The translations under genes were made by a program, and so were the position numbers. The notes beneath the pieces were generated by a model. That model searched no databases. It saw only the letters and a program-made list of their open reading frames with translations, and was not told the origin of the DNA. Below are positions 11,111 to 22,879 of a stretch of DNA of 64,000 nt, piece after piece. Position 1 is the first letter of the stretch. Each line of letters starts with the position of its first letter. The stretch lies in the NCBI GenBank assembly GCA_032622095.1, contig CP136066.1, forward strand, positions 53,288,609-53,352,608, given 5' to 3'. The DNA comes from Siphonodentalium dalli. Its lineage: Eukaryota > Mollusca > Scaphopoda > Gadilida > Siphonodentaliidae.

Positions 11111-12540
11111 TAACGAGCACCAGTTTTCTGTATAATGGGGAGTAACTCTAATAATGCCTCAATGTGTATTTCCAATGGCTATGTGCTGATTACACTAGTA
11201 CAGTATGAAATTCTAAATGAGTAGATTCCTTAAAATTAGTTACTTTCATCATTGAATAAACTTAGTTTTACACTAGGGTTATGTTATGGTATTACCCTTA
11301 CATGGAGCTAGGTACTTGAAGTTAATATCAGATTTATAATATACTGTGAATTCTTAAAGATGTAATCATGGTTTCAGAGCTCCAGTTGCAACAGCATTTA
11401 AATATAAGTTTAAGATATGAATACCAAATGGCACATAATATTCCAAACATCTTAATTTACGACATAAGAATTTAGCATAATAATATAAATATTATAGTGT
11501 CTAATCGTATGGTGTTTCTTGAATTTCCAATTACTATCTGACACGTACTAGCTTGAATTATAAGTATTATCCTTTGACATATTTTATACACAGGCTAGAG
11601 GGATTCCGTGCAGACCAATGCTCAGAGTAGTATGGCAATTTAATTTCGCACATCATCCCTTCATGTTAGATGTTTTAAACTGAATGGTACCCTAACATTT
11701 CCAGTTATTGGCCAATTCTAACATGACATCAGTCTCATCATGCATGCATGATTCCCAACGTTTTCCCCACCACGATGACATTACATACAGTATACCTTAA
11801 AGTATCACTCCCAAAAGTTTACAAATGGTCAGTGAACAAATGTATAACTTGTGTTATTTTTCTTGAAAACAGCATACAATCGTGTGAACGGTGCCTATAT
11901 ATCGTTCAATATATAGTTGATTAGTCATCAGCGACGTTGATGGATTTTTCAGATACATCCCGCCCCTTTTAACCAATCAGAACCCACCCCATAAATATAG
12001 GTAGAACTACAGACAAATTCAGGCCCGATTTGTTTTTGTTTGTCTGTTTGTTTTATTTGTAATTTGTAATTGATTAGCAGGTTTTGACTGGCCAATATGA
12101 TCAGTGAGGTAGGAGAACATATACAAAATTTAAGTTGACTGGCCTCAAAATTTCCAAATGTTGGAAATTTCCAAACTGACACTAAGATTGGAAAATTCCC
12201 GTCAAAAGTTTTGAACAAATGTAGGACAGTTGTCTAAAACCAAACAAATTCCCCGCTCATTACTAATAGGATAGGATAATTTATTTACAATATACACACA
12301 TGGAAAGTACAATTACAAATTAATATAATATTAACAGACTATACATGTATAATGCTAGGGTTGATAAAGTCATGGCTGACTGTCTTCCTATCATCCCATA
12401 ATTAACCCTACCCTACATGTATATCAACACACGAGTCCCTGTTACAACATTCGTTTTATGTATAGTTTTTTTTTAGTTTCTCGACACGCGACAGAAGTAG
12501 CATCAAATAATCCCTTGCGTATTCTTAAAGAATCCCCACG
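11110..12540. other. AT-rich stretch with a possible LINE tail
   Basis: No gene is recognised. At 12262-12300 the minus strand reads AAATAAATTATCCTATCC, a LINE-like 3' terminus with a short repeat tail, but no coding sequence supports it. A TTGGAAATTTCC-rich patch lies at 12140-12200. Confidence 0.35.
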
Positions 12541-12548
12541 GGCATGTG

Positions 12549-12583
12549 GAGCTCCGTGGTCCAGTGGTTAGCGTGTCGGGCTT
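12549..12583 (+). mobile_element. tRNA-derived SINE head fragment (box A)
   Basis: GAGCTCCGTGGTCCAGTGG followed by TTAGCGTGTCGGGCTT matches the acceptor, D-arm and start of the anticodon arm of a tRNA-like molecule, with an RNA polymerase III box A (GTGGTCCAGTGG). No box B and no tRNA 3' half follow, so this is a truncated SINE or tRNA pseudogene, not a functional tRNA. Confidence 0.55.
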
Positions 12584-12989
12584 GTATTGAATACATTGCT
12601 TAGGTTTTGTTTAACTTATTATTATACAATTTGTTTGTATTACTCATATATATATTCTTTATTTATGATGCTGTCCACAGTGGTCTTAAGAGGAAAAAGT
12701 TTCTTCATTTCCAAATAGACATGATCTGTCAAAACTCACAATGATTGATTTCGATTTGATTTATAGGGACCGAATGCATTCGCAATGGGTAAATGTGCAA
12801 AAATATAAAATTGTGCAAAAACATTACCACAGAGAAGAACACGAATAAATAGACAAACTGTGTTATTATGTTCATTATTGATAATGTTCCTAAAACAAAA
12901 GTTTGTGTTGAAACCATTGTTATGTAAACAAGATTGTTACATTGATTTGTCAACACACATCACAGATCGTGAGTAAGTTCAAAGATTTA

Positions 12990-13851
12990 GGGTACGTTCA
13001 TACGCTGGCAATATTGGAAACTGCAAACTGCAAAATTGCCAAAACGGATGAATTTCTGCCAGTTGTCAACAAATCAGCTATATAGTAGTGATCATGTACG
13101 GCAGCGGTTTTTTTTTGCGTGATTGCTGATATCGCCGAGCTGTTTACAATATATTCAGAACACAATGCGTTTTGGTATTCTTAGGCCAGCCAAATTAATG
13201 TCACTTGATATATTGGAATGAATGTGAGGTCGCCACGACCGGCTTCATCGATGGGATGCTGCTGATATATGAGTACCATAAACGCCACATAGAGAGGAGA
13301 TGGTAGGTCCACACGGCTCAACGAAGAAATCCGACGACTGTCCGACTTTTGAGAAATCACATTGGTACCCACCCACCTTGTATTGGTGTTTTTCAACTGG
13401 TACCACAAGCTTTCAAACTGTCGGTTGAAATTCTTAACCTAACATCCATGATTGGCAATTCACACAAAAAAAAAAAATACCGCTGCATGCAGGTAAGGTA
13501 GACTTGTAACATACATGTACATTATTTAATCTGAATGTGTATTATCAAACTTTCTAACTATTGGAAATTCCCATCGTATATGGGTTGATAATTCTCAACT
13601 GATTGCTACATTGCAGTCAACAAGTTGGTCTTTCGGTCTAAACACAGCAAATAACACTTAATACTCTTCGGTATATCAAATTATCAGCACAAAATTCAAA
13701 CTATTTTGGTCGGAAATTTCCAATTAATGTTGTGTCATGAAATGCCAACTGTTGTACTTTGGCGATCCACCTCTGGCGCAGGTCCTTAGGGATTTCTATT
13801 AGAAATTGCCTTCAAAAAATTCCGTGAAAACTTGCCAGTGTATGAACGTAC
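12990..13851. mobile_element. TIR element A, PIF/Harbinger-like
   Basis: The left end GGGTACGTTCATACGCTGG and the right end CCAGTGTATGAACGTAC form terminal inverted repeats. The same TIRs bound the element at 27263-27666. The left flank is TTA, and TTA/TAA is the usual 3-bp target of PIF/Harbinger elements; the right terminus has mutated bases, so the duplication is not confirmed. The interior differs from the second copy. A 75-codon minus frame at 13181-13408 has no motif that I can name. Confidence 0.55.
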
Positions 13852-13976
13852 GGCATTTTTAAAGGCATTTTATAAGAGAAATATGCCATGTATAATTAAC
13901 AAATCTACCGACATGTGAGGTAAAATTTCGGCAGTCCCACACGTAACGGTGCTACTAACGCTGAAATGGCCACTGT

Positions 13977-14348
13977 TACCCCCCTTCGTTCAGTTGGGTA
14001 CCCAGCTTTTTTATATTTCAGTTGGGTACCCAGCTTTTGTCAAATTTACATTTGGGTACCCATGTTTATGAAATCTCGCACATAGAGTGATTTAATTAGT
14101 GATTGCCGTCAGTTGATTGCGAAATAAACCTGTTAAATTTGTGTATACTTGTTTATATATGAATTATGGTGTATATTCGTCGCGATGATTCAAACTAATA
14201 GCAGAGAAGAATTGAATGCATAGGACATAGGTACTGCATATCGACTGCTCATAAAGCTAGGTACCAAACTGTAAATTTTATTAAACCTGGGTACCCAACT
14301 GAAATTTTTAAAAAAGCTGGGTACCCAACTGAACGAAAGGGGGTGACA
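13977..14348. mobile_element. Foldback MITE with repeated GGGTACCC motifs
   Basis: The left arm CCCCCTTCGTTCAGTTGGGT continues TACCCAGCTTTTTTA. The right arm near 14305-14342 is its inverse and ends GAACGAAAGGGGG. Inside, GTTGGGTACCCAGCTTTT recurs in tandem near the left end, and GCTGGGTACCCAACTGAA recurs near the right. The motif GGGTACCC is itself a palindrome. No coding sequence is present and no target-site duplication is certain. Confidence 0.75.
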
Positions 14349-14349
14349 A

Positions 14350-15180
14350 TGACCATTGCAGCGCTACTAACACGTTGACTGATTCTTGTGAGGTTATTGT
14401 TATTTACAGGAAAATTGCGATAGCATCGCTACTATTATAATACATGTATTTTACGTGGCATGTAGTTGGTGCGGTACAGATGCATTTTATAAGCGTATTT
14501 TCATTCGGTTTCTGGTACATTTATAGCTTTCTACACTGAAATACCTGCAAAATAATGCCTGGCAAACATACCCTTAGGCTAAACTGGTCACAATGTGATT
14601 TTCATAAAATGTGTCATTGCTTTAACCTTTTCCAAGGCTTTGCGTCAAGTTTTGATTACACTTGGTATTTAATTGGACTTTGATTGGAAATGTCACTGTA
14701 GCAGTAATATATATATATGGTTATGGGAAATCGCATTATTGGAGAGTTATTAATAATGAAACTAAGACCTAAATCGATATATTTTCATGTACTTGTTGAT
14801 GATAGTTTTTTTGACAGACTTTTATCAAATTTATGTTATTTTGGTTGAACCAACTTCGAAGCCTTGTTTACATTTGTACATGTTTAGTTAACTAATTGAA
14901 ATTACGGTTACATGAGGGAATAGACGACAAGTCATAGAATACGTAGTCAGGTCTGGCCTTTGTGTATCCACCATCCCATTAATGGAAGGAAAGAAATGTT
15001 TCAGATTAGATATACAGCCTGTTCTTCCAAAAACCCGCACATTATCGCTTATAATATAACTTTTTTTATGTCGATAATCTGCTTAAAATCGCGTCATTTT
15101 GAGTCGATAATATGCTGAAAATAAGAGCGTTTTAGTCACATTATCGATTCATAAAGAGGCGATTCTAAACAGATTATGTG
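14350..15180. other. AT-rich non-coding stretch
   Basis: No feature is recognised except short similarities to the dispersed repeat starting near 15180. Confidence 0.4.
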
Positions 15181-15365
15181 CGGACAATAACACAAATAAG
15201 TCAAATCAAGTGTACGCTCTTCAACATTTGTTTTCATTGTGACCCGCGCCATTAAACGAAATAACAGATATGATAGATTCTGCTTATTTTATAATCAAAT
15301 AATCACAGTTTGTACATTTTCACATTATAGGTCAATTATGTGCATATATGCGCGAGGGTATGTTG
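15180..15365 (+). repeat. Dispersed repeat shared with 690-870 and 3230-3470
   Basis: GACCCGCGCCAT, AACGAAATAACAG, TTCTGCTTATTT and one copy of the TCACATTATAGGTC unit occur in the same order as in the earlier copies. This copy has a single 29-bp unit where 3304-3448 has five. Confidence 0.6.
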
Positions 15366-15559
15366 AGACACACCCAATTAAATCGTTATCAATGACTTTT
15401 CACCAATTTCATAATAATAATGTTTACTCTCTGATCAAATACAGACATTGAAAAGTACAAGGAAAAATTATATACATAAGAATGTAACAGCATAATTATG
15501 TATAATATATATACACGAACTGCCTGGAGAAGATATAAACGTCTTTCTTATGTAGATAT

Positions 15560-15695
15560 TTGATCATCGTCATCTTCATAATCATCGTCATAATCATAAT
15601 CAACACAATCATCGTAACAAATAATCATTGTAGCGTCATCGTCATTATCATATCATCATCATTGTCATCTCCTACCAATAAAACAACACTGCATA
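15560..15695 (-). repeat. ATC-type microsatellite, likely LINE tail
   Basis: Imperfect ATCATCGTC and ATAATC triplet repeats occupy 15562-15670. On the minus strand they lie just past the stop codon of the LINE fragment that ends at 15696, so they plausibly are its 3' UTR tail. Confidence 0.55.
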
Positions 15696-15989
15696 TTATT
15701 CATACGTGTTTAACTTAAGGTTTATCAGTCGGGCGAAATAGCATAATGTACGCAGAGAAGCCATATCTTCCAAATTCAGCAACTCATCTAAAATGTCAAT
15801 AGTTGCATGCTCTATGCTGGTATATTTACTAGACAAGATACGATTTCTTTCCTCGTTAAAGAATTCACATTCTAATAGGTAATGTAATTCATCTCCGAGC
15901 TGTCGTTTATTATATAATGGACAGAGCCTATTTAGTAGATGTGTATCATTCCATCGACGTTTCTCTACCATATATTTTTTGAAATGCAT
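15696..15989 (-). pseudogene. LINE reverse transcriptase C-terminal fragment
   Basis: The 97-residue frame carries RLCPLYNKRQLGDELHYLLE followed by a Cys and FF...ER. This is the Cys/His knuckle near the C-terminus of non-LTR retrotransposon polyproteins (usual form C-x2-C, GDE-HxL-xxC). The second Cys of the C-x2-C pair is Tyr here, and the RT palm and endonuclease are missing, so this is a dead 5'-truncated copy. The same knuckle is at 18010-18180 on the plus strand. A microsatellite tail follows the stop. Clade assignment is not possible from this part alone. Confidence 0.7.
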
Positions 15990-15999
15990 TGCTATTTGT

Positions 16000-16836
16000 T
16001 ATAATTCAGTCTTAAATCAGTCGAGACTTCGAGAGACAGAGCTCATTGAATAAATCGACCCACCAGTGTCCAATTACAGTTTAATGACATAAAACGTCCA
16101 TGCGAGACCGATATCATAAATCAACAAATACACATAAACCAATTAACAAACACAATATGTAGAGTAATTTATATCATATGTCAGGCATATTCGACCTTTC
16201 TTTGAAATAAGCCCAGACCACATTTCAGATTATGTAATAAGAATGTTTGCTTACCACTCATTCCTATTAAGTTATCGTTCTTTGTTCCTATTTGATTGAA
16301 GACATTTGTGCATAAACCATTTTATCATATGACTCAATCATTATTTACGTTGGAAAGTATGTCATAAATCAATTTCATATCAATTACCAGTTCATATCAC
16401 CTTCCGATAATTTGATTGGTTTGTTGACAAAAAGTGTGTTTTGATTGGCTGAATGGCGGCCGGGTCGAGCCGCATTTCTAACTAAATGCAGGTCAAATCG
16501 TGCCAGTCAATCAACGCGATGCCGAAATTCTCGCAATTATAATCTTGAAATATATAGTTTTGGACATTGTTATACGATAAATAGAATATGTAATTCGTAT
16601 TTATCTAATAAACATACGATATAATGTCACAAACTGAGAACAGAATAGCGCACTATATCTTCGCGTGCATATTATTTCTGCTAGTTCCCCATGTGTAATT
16701 GGGCTTCCGGTGCAATGAAGTGACGTCACATTAACCTTTTGATGCCGATGTCATATAGCTATTTAGTGATTTGTGTGCGTTTTGGACATCATAATCAATT
16801 TATAGGTGTCATATGATAAATAGAATATGTAATTTG
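16000..16836. other. AT-rich non-coding stretch with a short duplication
   Basis: ATAAATAGAATATGTAATT occurs near 16579 and again near 16818, each after a GGACAT block, a direct duplication about 240 bp apart. No gene is recognised. Confidence 0.4.
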
Positions 16837-16948
16837 TGTTTCTCTCATATGATATTTATGAAACGAGAATTTTCAGTTTTCTCGAGCCTCCGGCGAGAGA
16901 AAACTGAAAAATCGTGACGAGTTTCATAAATATCATATGAGAGAAACA
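16837..16948. repeat. Long hairpin, about 50-bp arms
   Basis: TGTTTCTCTCATATGATATT through TTTTCAGTTTTCTCG on the left pairs with CGAGAGAAAACTGAAAAA through AAATATCATATGAGAGAAAC on the right. The apex GAGCCTCCGG is GC-rich. A small asymmetric bulge lies in the right arm. The arms are nearly identical, so the structure is either young or maintained. Confidence 0.85.
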
Positions 16949-16949
16949 C

Positions 16950-17985
16950 TCATTTCATATCCTCTATATATGCATCACATCGACAAAGGAAATGCTCTTC
17001 GTAATTTTCATAATTTGATCGTACATGTACGTGACACGTGTTGATCAACCACACATTCTGCGATTTGATATTACAATAATGATTATGTGATAATTAGGTG
17101 TAGTTCTAATAATTTGCAGTCTACTATTACTATACCACTCGAAGATACATATGCCTACGTGTTTGTACTATCATCACATTATAATACCAAGTTTAATAGG
17201 GGACTAAAATAATATTATAGTTATCACTAGCAGGTTACCCGGCTATTCGGCATTCGCCATTCTCTATAACCGCGCCTAAGAGGTCGAAGGTCGAGGAGTC
17301 CAGAACAGTTCCGGGTGTTGAACAGATAGAAGTATTCAAACATTTGCAACCATTTTATGTGGTTTTCTATCGGTTAAAGCCATGCAGGAGCATGGCTAGA
17401 GTGTCTTCAGTTGTGGGTTCTCTGCCTTGGAAATTCCAGCTACACATTCTTGACCGAGATCGAAAGTCCTGCACATTGGGAAATCTCATTTGCACATCAC
17501 CCATCGCTCGGAAATGATACTTCAAGATTTCCATCTTTTAGCTATTTCCAACAACATCACGTTATGTTTGGAAATTTCCAGCTAAATTTCAGTCCGAAGA
17601 TTTTACCCCATGTTCATATCTACATGTAGTAATAGTGATATGTGAAACTCAATGTTGCTTATATCACTATTCAGAAACAATCCTTTACTGAAAATGTCTT
17701 GCTGCTCAGAATTAATCAAAACATGCGTCTATGTCATAGTGCACTTTATTATATCAAATAGTTAATATCATATCATTGCATGTCACTTTCAATTATTTCA
17801 ATCAGTAAGTGTGGGTTTGTCATCGGACGGTAGTCACGACAGTCCCATGTATGTGTTTTATCTCGGAGAGATCAATACGAAGTTATCGATATATGAAGCT
17901 GCACTGCGGTCCCCTGTTTGTATTTAACTCGCCCTCACCTCTGTAACTGTTCTTGACACCAGAAACCGGTTAACATTATGTAGGT
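16950..17985. other. AT-rich non-coding stretch
   Basis: No gene is recognised. A patch rich in TTGGAAATTTCCA variants lies at about 17420-17590 and relates to the dispersed family at 22040, 22880 and 32590. Confidence 0.4.
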
Positions 17986-17999
17986 TTAGTATATGTAAC

Positions 18000-18185
18000 C
18001 ACCAGCTACCCAACGTGTCACAAAGGCAGTCTTGGTGATGAATTTCACTATTTATTGGAATGAGAGTTCTTTACGGATGTAAGAAAACGCTTTTTACAAC
18101 TAAATTATATTAGAAGAAAAGATGCTACTTTTCTCAGTTCACAATTAATGCATACAAATCTCTAGGAGAGAAACACTATAATGGA
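18000..18185 (+). pseudogene. LINE C-terminal fragment
   Basis: Direct translation from about 18010 gives CHKGSLGDEFHYLLE, then a stop where a Cys is expected, then EFFTDVRKRFLQLNY. This is the same knuckle as in the fragment at 15696-15989. The TGA replaces a TGC/TGT codon, and further stops follow within 45 codons. There is no 5' part, so it is a short dead LINE piece. Confidence 0.65.
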
Positions 18186-18192
18186 TGTCTAT

Positions 18193-18284
18193 TCATTCGT
18201 CTATGCGGATGGTCAGATGTGGGTTTGACAGAAAGTCTCGGGCTTTCTGTTGAAAGCTAGCTGCTCGTCCATATGGATGAATGA
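18193..18284. repeat. Imperfect hairpin
   Basis: TCATTCGTCTATGCGGAT pairs with the inverse ATATGGATGAATGA. A second inner dyad ACAGAAAG...CTTTCTGT has an apex TCTCGGG. It has the same general layout as the other long hairpins. Confidence 0.55.
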
Positions 18285-18299
18285 GTGTGAACCGAGTAA

Positions 18300-19540
18300 C
18301 TAAATATCTGCTAATGAGCGCAGTGAGTATCCAGGTATATTTACAATTATAATTTATTATTTATGTAGTCATGTTATGATATTCGCACTTGGCTTATATG
18401 CATATATATATGGTTCCCTGAATCAATTATGCAATATATTCACAACGAGTGAGCCTAATGACAACCAACGGAAAAGTTGTAAACACATACCCCAATTCTC
18501 AAATTAAAATAACAAATTGAGCGTTCACCTTTGTAAGGCTCTGTATCTTGCTGATATTGAATCCACATCAGCTGAGTCATATCAGTCTGGCATACATAGT
18601 AACTGTTCAGTATAACTACTAAAAATGACGATATATGAACCTACCATTTGTAGCTAAAACTAAACACTTTGTGTGAAGAAAACAACTTTTAGTTCCGCGT
18701 TGTTTTTGGGTTTACTCCATCCAACAAGGTTTCATACGAGAGTGCGCTGTGTTAACTTCGGAGGATAATAAGCTAGTAGCGGTGTCAGAATAAAACTCTG
18801 AATATATTCATCGAATTTCAACATGTCATCGACCAGGAACCATATGCCATATATATTCTATATGTTGCTACATGTATTTGTATATTATATATAAACTTAT
18901 TGTTATATATCTCAATATCCATTATGTAATACACAATGTATGTAATGTATAACATTGGATGAGAGAATAAAACATTATGGAAACTTCTAATTTCTGAAGT
19001 TGTCATAATATAATCATCCTACGCCAACAGCGTGAATAACAATTGTATCCTCAAGAAAAAACATTGGGCCTGTTTTCAATTTTGTTGTGGTTATTCCTCA
19101 GTATGGTGTGGACGAGTGTTTCCTGAGGGTAGCAAGTGACACGTTGTCGACTACAGTTTAGGCCGCGATCAGTGGTAATGTCATACTGATAACACAGCAT
19201 GTAGCGCTCTTCGTGAAGCATCCCCGAGAGGGAGTGTCAGAACGACAGACCACCGACAGTGCCTTTGCCGATAGTCCACATTTTTCGCTAGCAGAACAAG
19301 TCAAGACAGACTGAAACTATTACTGATATTCTCGTGCGATATCGTTTTGCTCTATAACGTTCTTCACAACCCAAGCTGCGTTTTAAACCAATTGTTCTAA
19401 TTTCAGAGTACACAGAGGATATAACTAATTAGTATTTTTGAGTGGGTATATTTTTGTAACAAAAATAATTCTAGAGATATATTTTAGTGAAAAGTAAGTA
19501 GTTGCATTTAAAACAACATGGTCGACAGGTACAATACGGG
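18300..19540. other. AT-rich non-coding stretch
   Basis: No gene, RNA or transposon terminus is recognised. Confidence 0.4.
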
Positions 19541-19560
19541 GGCTTGAATAGAGTTTCCGG

Positions 19561-20010
19561 TGGAGGGGGTGAATATATGGACGTGACTTGAGGGTCTCCG
19601 CTGGAGGGGGTCAATACGGGGACGTGGTTAGAGGGTCTCCGCTGGAGGGGGTGAATACAGTGACATGACTAGAGGGTCTGCGCTGGAGGGGGTGAATACA
19701 GTGACGTTACTAGAGAGTCTCTGCTGGATGGGATGAATACATGGTCGCGATTAGAGAGTCTCCGCTGGAGGGGTGAATACATGGTCGTGGCTAGAGAGTC
19801 TCCACTGGAGGGGTGAACACAGGGACGTGATTAGTGAGTCTCCGCTGGATGGGGTGAATACATGTACGTGATCAGAGAGTCCACTGGACGGGATGAATAC
19901 AGGGTCGCGATTAGTGAGTCTCCGCTGGAAGGGTGTGAAGACATGGTCGTGACTAGAGAGTATCCGCTGGATGGGGTGAATACAGGGACGTGACTGGAGA
20001 CTCTCCATCG
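19561..20010. repeat. 41-bp minisatellite, about 11 copies
   Basis: Units begin TGGAGGGGGTGAATACA and contain GACGTGACTAGAGAGTCTCC. The first three start at 19561, 19602 and 19643 (41 bp), and later units vary by small indels. The array is GC-rich compared with its surroundings. The minus frame at 19751-20134 is a translation of the array and is not supported as a gene. Confidence 0.9.
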
Positions 20011-20477
20011 GAGGGGATGTGCCCACCTTAGACTTTCCGTCTACTCCCCTTAAAACAGGCTGACATTTCCAAGTCAGGATATTCCAATTGAACTTACCCG
20101 TGCACTTAAATAGTCCAACTGGTCCCTCAGTCATTCCACCTAGGATTCCAAGTGTAATTTGCTACATGTACATGAAACCCCATAGCAGAACAATTTTATC
20201 ATATTTCCGTCTGAAATTGAAATTTGATGCTGCGTAGGTCAATGAAGCACATGTTCCTGGTGAACAGTTTTGATCAAAGTTAGAATGGGACACCCAACCT
20301 CCCTATTAGGATCACATGCGGGTAGCACTCTGTTAGATCATGTCACGAATATATACTCGCTACGCACGTTGAGCTAATACTCCACCAGTTCAATACCTGG
20401 GAACGTTTTGAAGTTCTGACAGGGAAATTTAAAAACAGTATGCACATGTAATAAATTTTTTAGTTAATACATGTCCC

Positions 20478-20877
20478 TTAACCCTTTACCCAACAAACCG
20501 GCCAAAACCGGCCAAATAAAGCTTCAACAGCCTAAAATATCTTCGGTCTGTGTCAATAGAACCATACAAATATGGATATCATTGGAACCGGCTCCTTGAC
20601 CACATTGTGATAGTTACAGTTATGCCCTGTGCCAATGCATTCTCTTATATATGCGAGTCGACCATAGGTCGCCTCGCATATATAAGAGAATGCATTGGCC
20701 TAAAAAGATTCTTTTTTTAACACTTTTTACCATTTTTTCTTAAATTCTTTAACAATTTTATAATTTTTAATGTGTTAAGCCAATGCATTCTCTTATATAT
20801 GCGAGGCGACCTATGGTCGACTCGCATATATAAGAGAATGCATTGGCACAGGGCCCTTCTGTTGGGTAAAGGGTTAA
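20478..20877. mobile_element. piggyBac-type MITE A
   Basis: The element at 20482-20873 (392 bp) has TIRs CCCTTTACCCAACA/TGTTGGGTAAAGGG and is flanked on both sides by TTAA, the invariant piggyBac target. It contains two near-perfect internal palindromes of about 68 bp built from GCCAATGCATTCTCTTATAT and its inverse around a GTCGACC/GGTCGCC apex. No ORF of a transposase is present, so it is non-autonomous. Confidence 0.9.
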
Positions 20878-21175
20878 TAATGCATTTCACTGTATGTGGA
20901 TGTTCCAGTTTGAGATTGCATGTTTTAGGTAACTTCAGGGAGCCGACTTTATTGAGGCTATTTTGCGTTATGTCGTTTGCATTCATAGAAGTTCTCTCTA
21001 GTAATCAATTCAATGTTTATTGTTATATTGGCTCCCAACAACAGTCAGAACAATCATGCAATCTCGAGCTGGGACCTTTCCTGCCGTGAAATGGATTAGT
21101 CAGGGAACGAGTAATACAATGTAACAATTCACTGTGTTGTTTGTTCCATGGCAAACAAACATTTGAACCAACATG

Positions 21176-21565
21176 TTAACCCTTTACCCAACAGAACGGC
21201 CCTGTGCCAATGCATTCTCTTATATATGCGAGTCGACCATAGGTCGCCTCGCATATATAAGAGAATGCATTGGCTTAACACATTAAAAATTATAAAATTG
21301 TTAAAGAATGTAAGAAAAAATGGTAAAAAGTGTTAAAAAAAAGGCCAATGCATTCTCTTATATATGCGAGGCGACCTATGGTCGACTCGCATATATAAGA
21401 GAATGCATTGGCACAGGGCATAACTGTAACTATCACAATGTGGTCAAGGAGCCGGTTCCAATTATATCCATATTTGTATGGTTCTATTGAGACAGACCGA
21501 AGATATTTTAGGCTGTTGAAGCTTTATTTGGCCGGTTTTGGCCGGTTTGTTGGGTAAAGGGTTAA
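21176..21565. mobile_element. piggyBac-type MITE B, inverted relative to A
   Basis: The element at 21180-21561 (382 bp) has the same TIRs and TTAA flanks as MITE A but opposite internal orientation: the GGCCGGTTTTGGCCGG block is at its right end rather than its left. It differs from A by few substitutions and a small indel, so the two are young. The spacer between them is about 300 bp. Confidence 0.9.
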
Positions 21566-21569
21566 TATA

Positions 21570-22040
21570 TGTCCACTGTCAATGAAAGGGTATACCAACA
21601 ATACACCCAGTTAGAAAACAGCAAATGATGGTTTGTTTATTTTTGATTTATCGTCGTTTCTACCAGCCTTATTTAAATCATTGCACAACGTTGTCGGCTT
21701 TATAAGAGAAGGTAAGACCGCGGTTAATTTAACTTGGGCATTACTCCACGGCATACAGTAACCACCGATCGCAAGAACTAAACCCGACAAAATTTGGCCA
21801 GATAGCGAATGAGGTTAATTTCCATGTGCGTGGGGTCAGACATCCTCGCTTATAGACATTCGAACAAGATTCAAGGTCACTGGATGGCATATGTTGGCAT
21901 AATGCCACGCACGGTTTAACAACTGGGCCTCTGATTCTGAACCGCTGAATCCCGATGTGTTTGTTGTGAAATCATAATCAACGGAGTGATACTAAACAAT
22001 TTGGAATTCGGTCTGATTCAAGTGCACCTACTTTTATATT
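21570..22040. other. AT-rich non-coding stretch
   Basis: No feature is recognised. Confidence 0.4.
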
Positions 22041-22044
22041 GAAA

Positions 22045-22260
22045 CAGGGGGAGTTTGATGGGCGGTGTCCCCCCCCCCCCCCCAAATTTGGTCAACGTTT
22101 TAGTTGGAAACTGTGCACAAACTACGAGATATTCAACATATTGCTGTTCTGATATTTCCAACTCAATTTTTTTAGACCCACCACTCAACTTTGGTAAACA
22201 GTTTAGTTGGAAATATCACACCACCAATAAGTTGAAATTGTTCTCGTAGCTTCATTTTGC
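22045..22260. repeat. TTCCAAC-rich dispersed repeat with poly-C tract
   Basis: A run of 15 C at about 22069-22083 is followed by AAATTTGGTCAACGTTTTAG and several copies of AGTTGGAAA and TTTCCAAC. The same vocabulary appears at 22880-23170 and 32560-32900. The origin is unknown. Confidence 0.5.
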
Positions 22261-22879
22261 AACAATTTATTGGTGGATAAAATGTGTTACCAATTTATAC
22301 CAACAGTTGTATATATTTTTTCCCAGATTTGGTCAAAATTTTGGACTGAATAACAATCAATTCTGATCAATTGGGAAATTCTCCAACCTTAGTCTAGAAC
22401 TCCAGATGCTAGGTTTGAGCAATTTTCATGTTCAGATTTCAAAATGTTGTCACACCGGGCCGAACCATGGTCGGCGCAATGTATATTGTTCTTCCCTCTG
22501 AGTCGTTATTTCGTGGGAGAATCTGGATTCAGAATCGGAAACCGATTACGGGGCCACGCTAAATCGAGATTACACGGATTCTAGGTCAGATTTTATTAAC
22601 CACGTGGTCGTCGTGATATAATGTTCTCCCAGCGTCAAACATCGCTCATGTATTAGACACAAGTATCATTTATATCTTATATTTATAAAGTTTATATTTG
22701 TGAAAGTCATGATTTTCTTCTATGTGTATATACATGGCACCTAATTGCCAATCCGACTTAATCACATTTTAGTTGTATTTCTAACAGCTCTAGATCTCCT
22801 GAATCTAATTCCGAATACATTGTGGAGAACACACTGGAGAACACACGAAGCTTGTCAGTTGTACAGAGACGTGCCGACA

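Noticed and set aside
20717-21336. Open frames on both strands with similar sequence
   Set aside because: They are translations of the palindromes in the two MITEs, so the repetition is due to the DNA structure.
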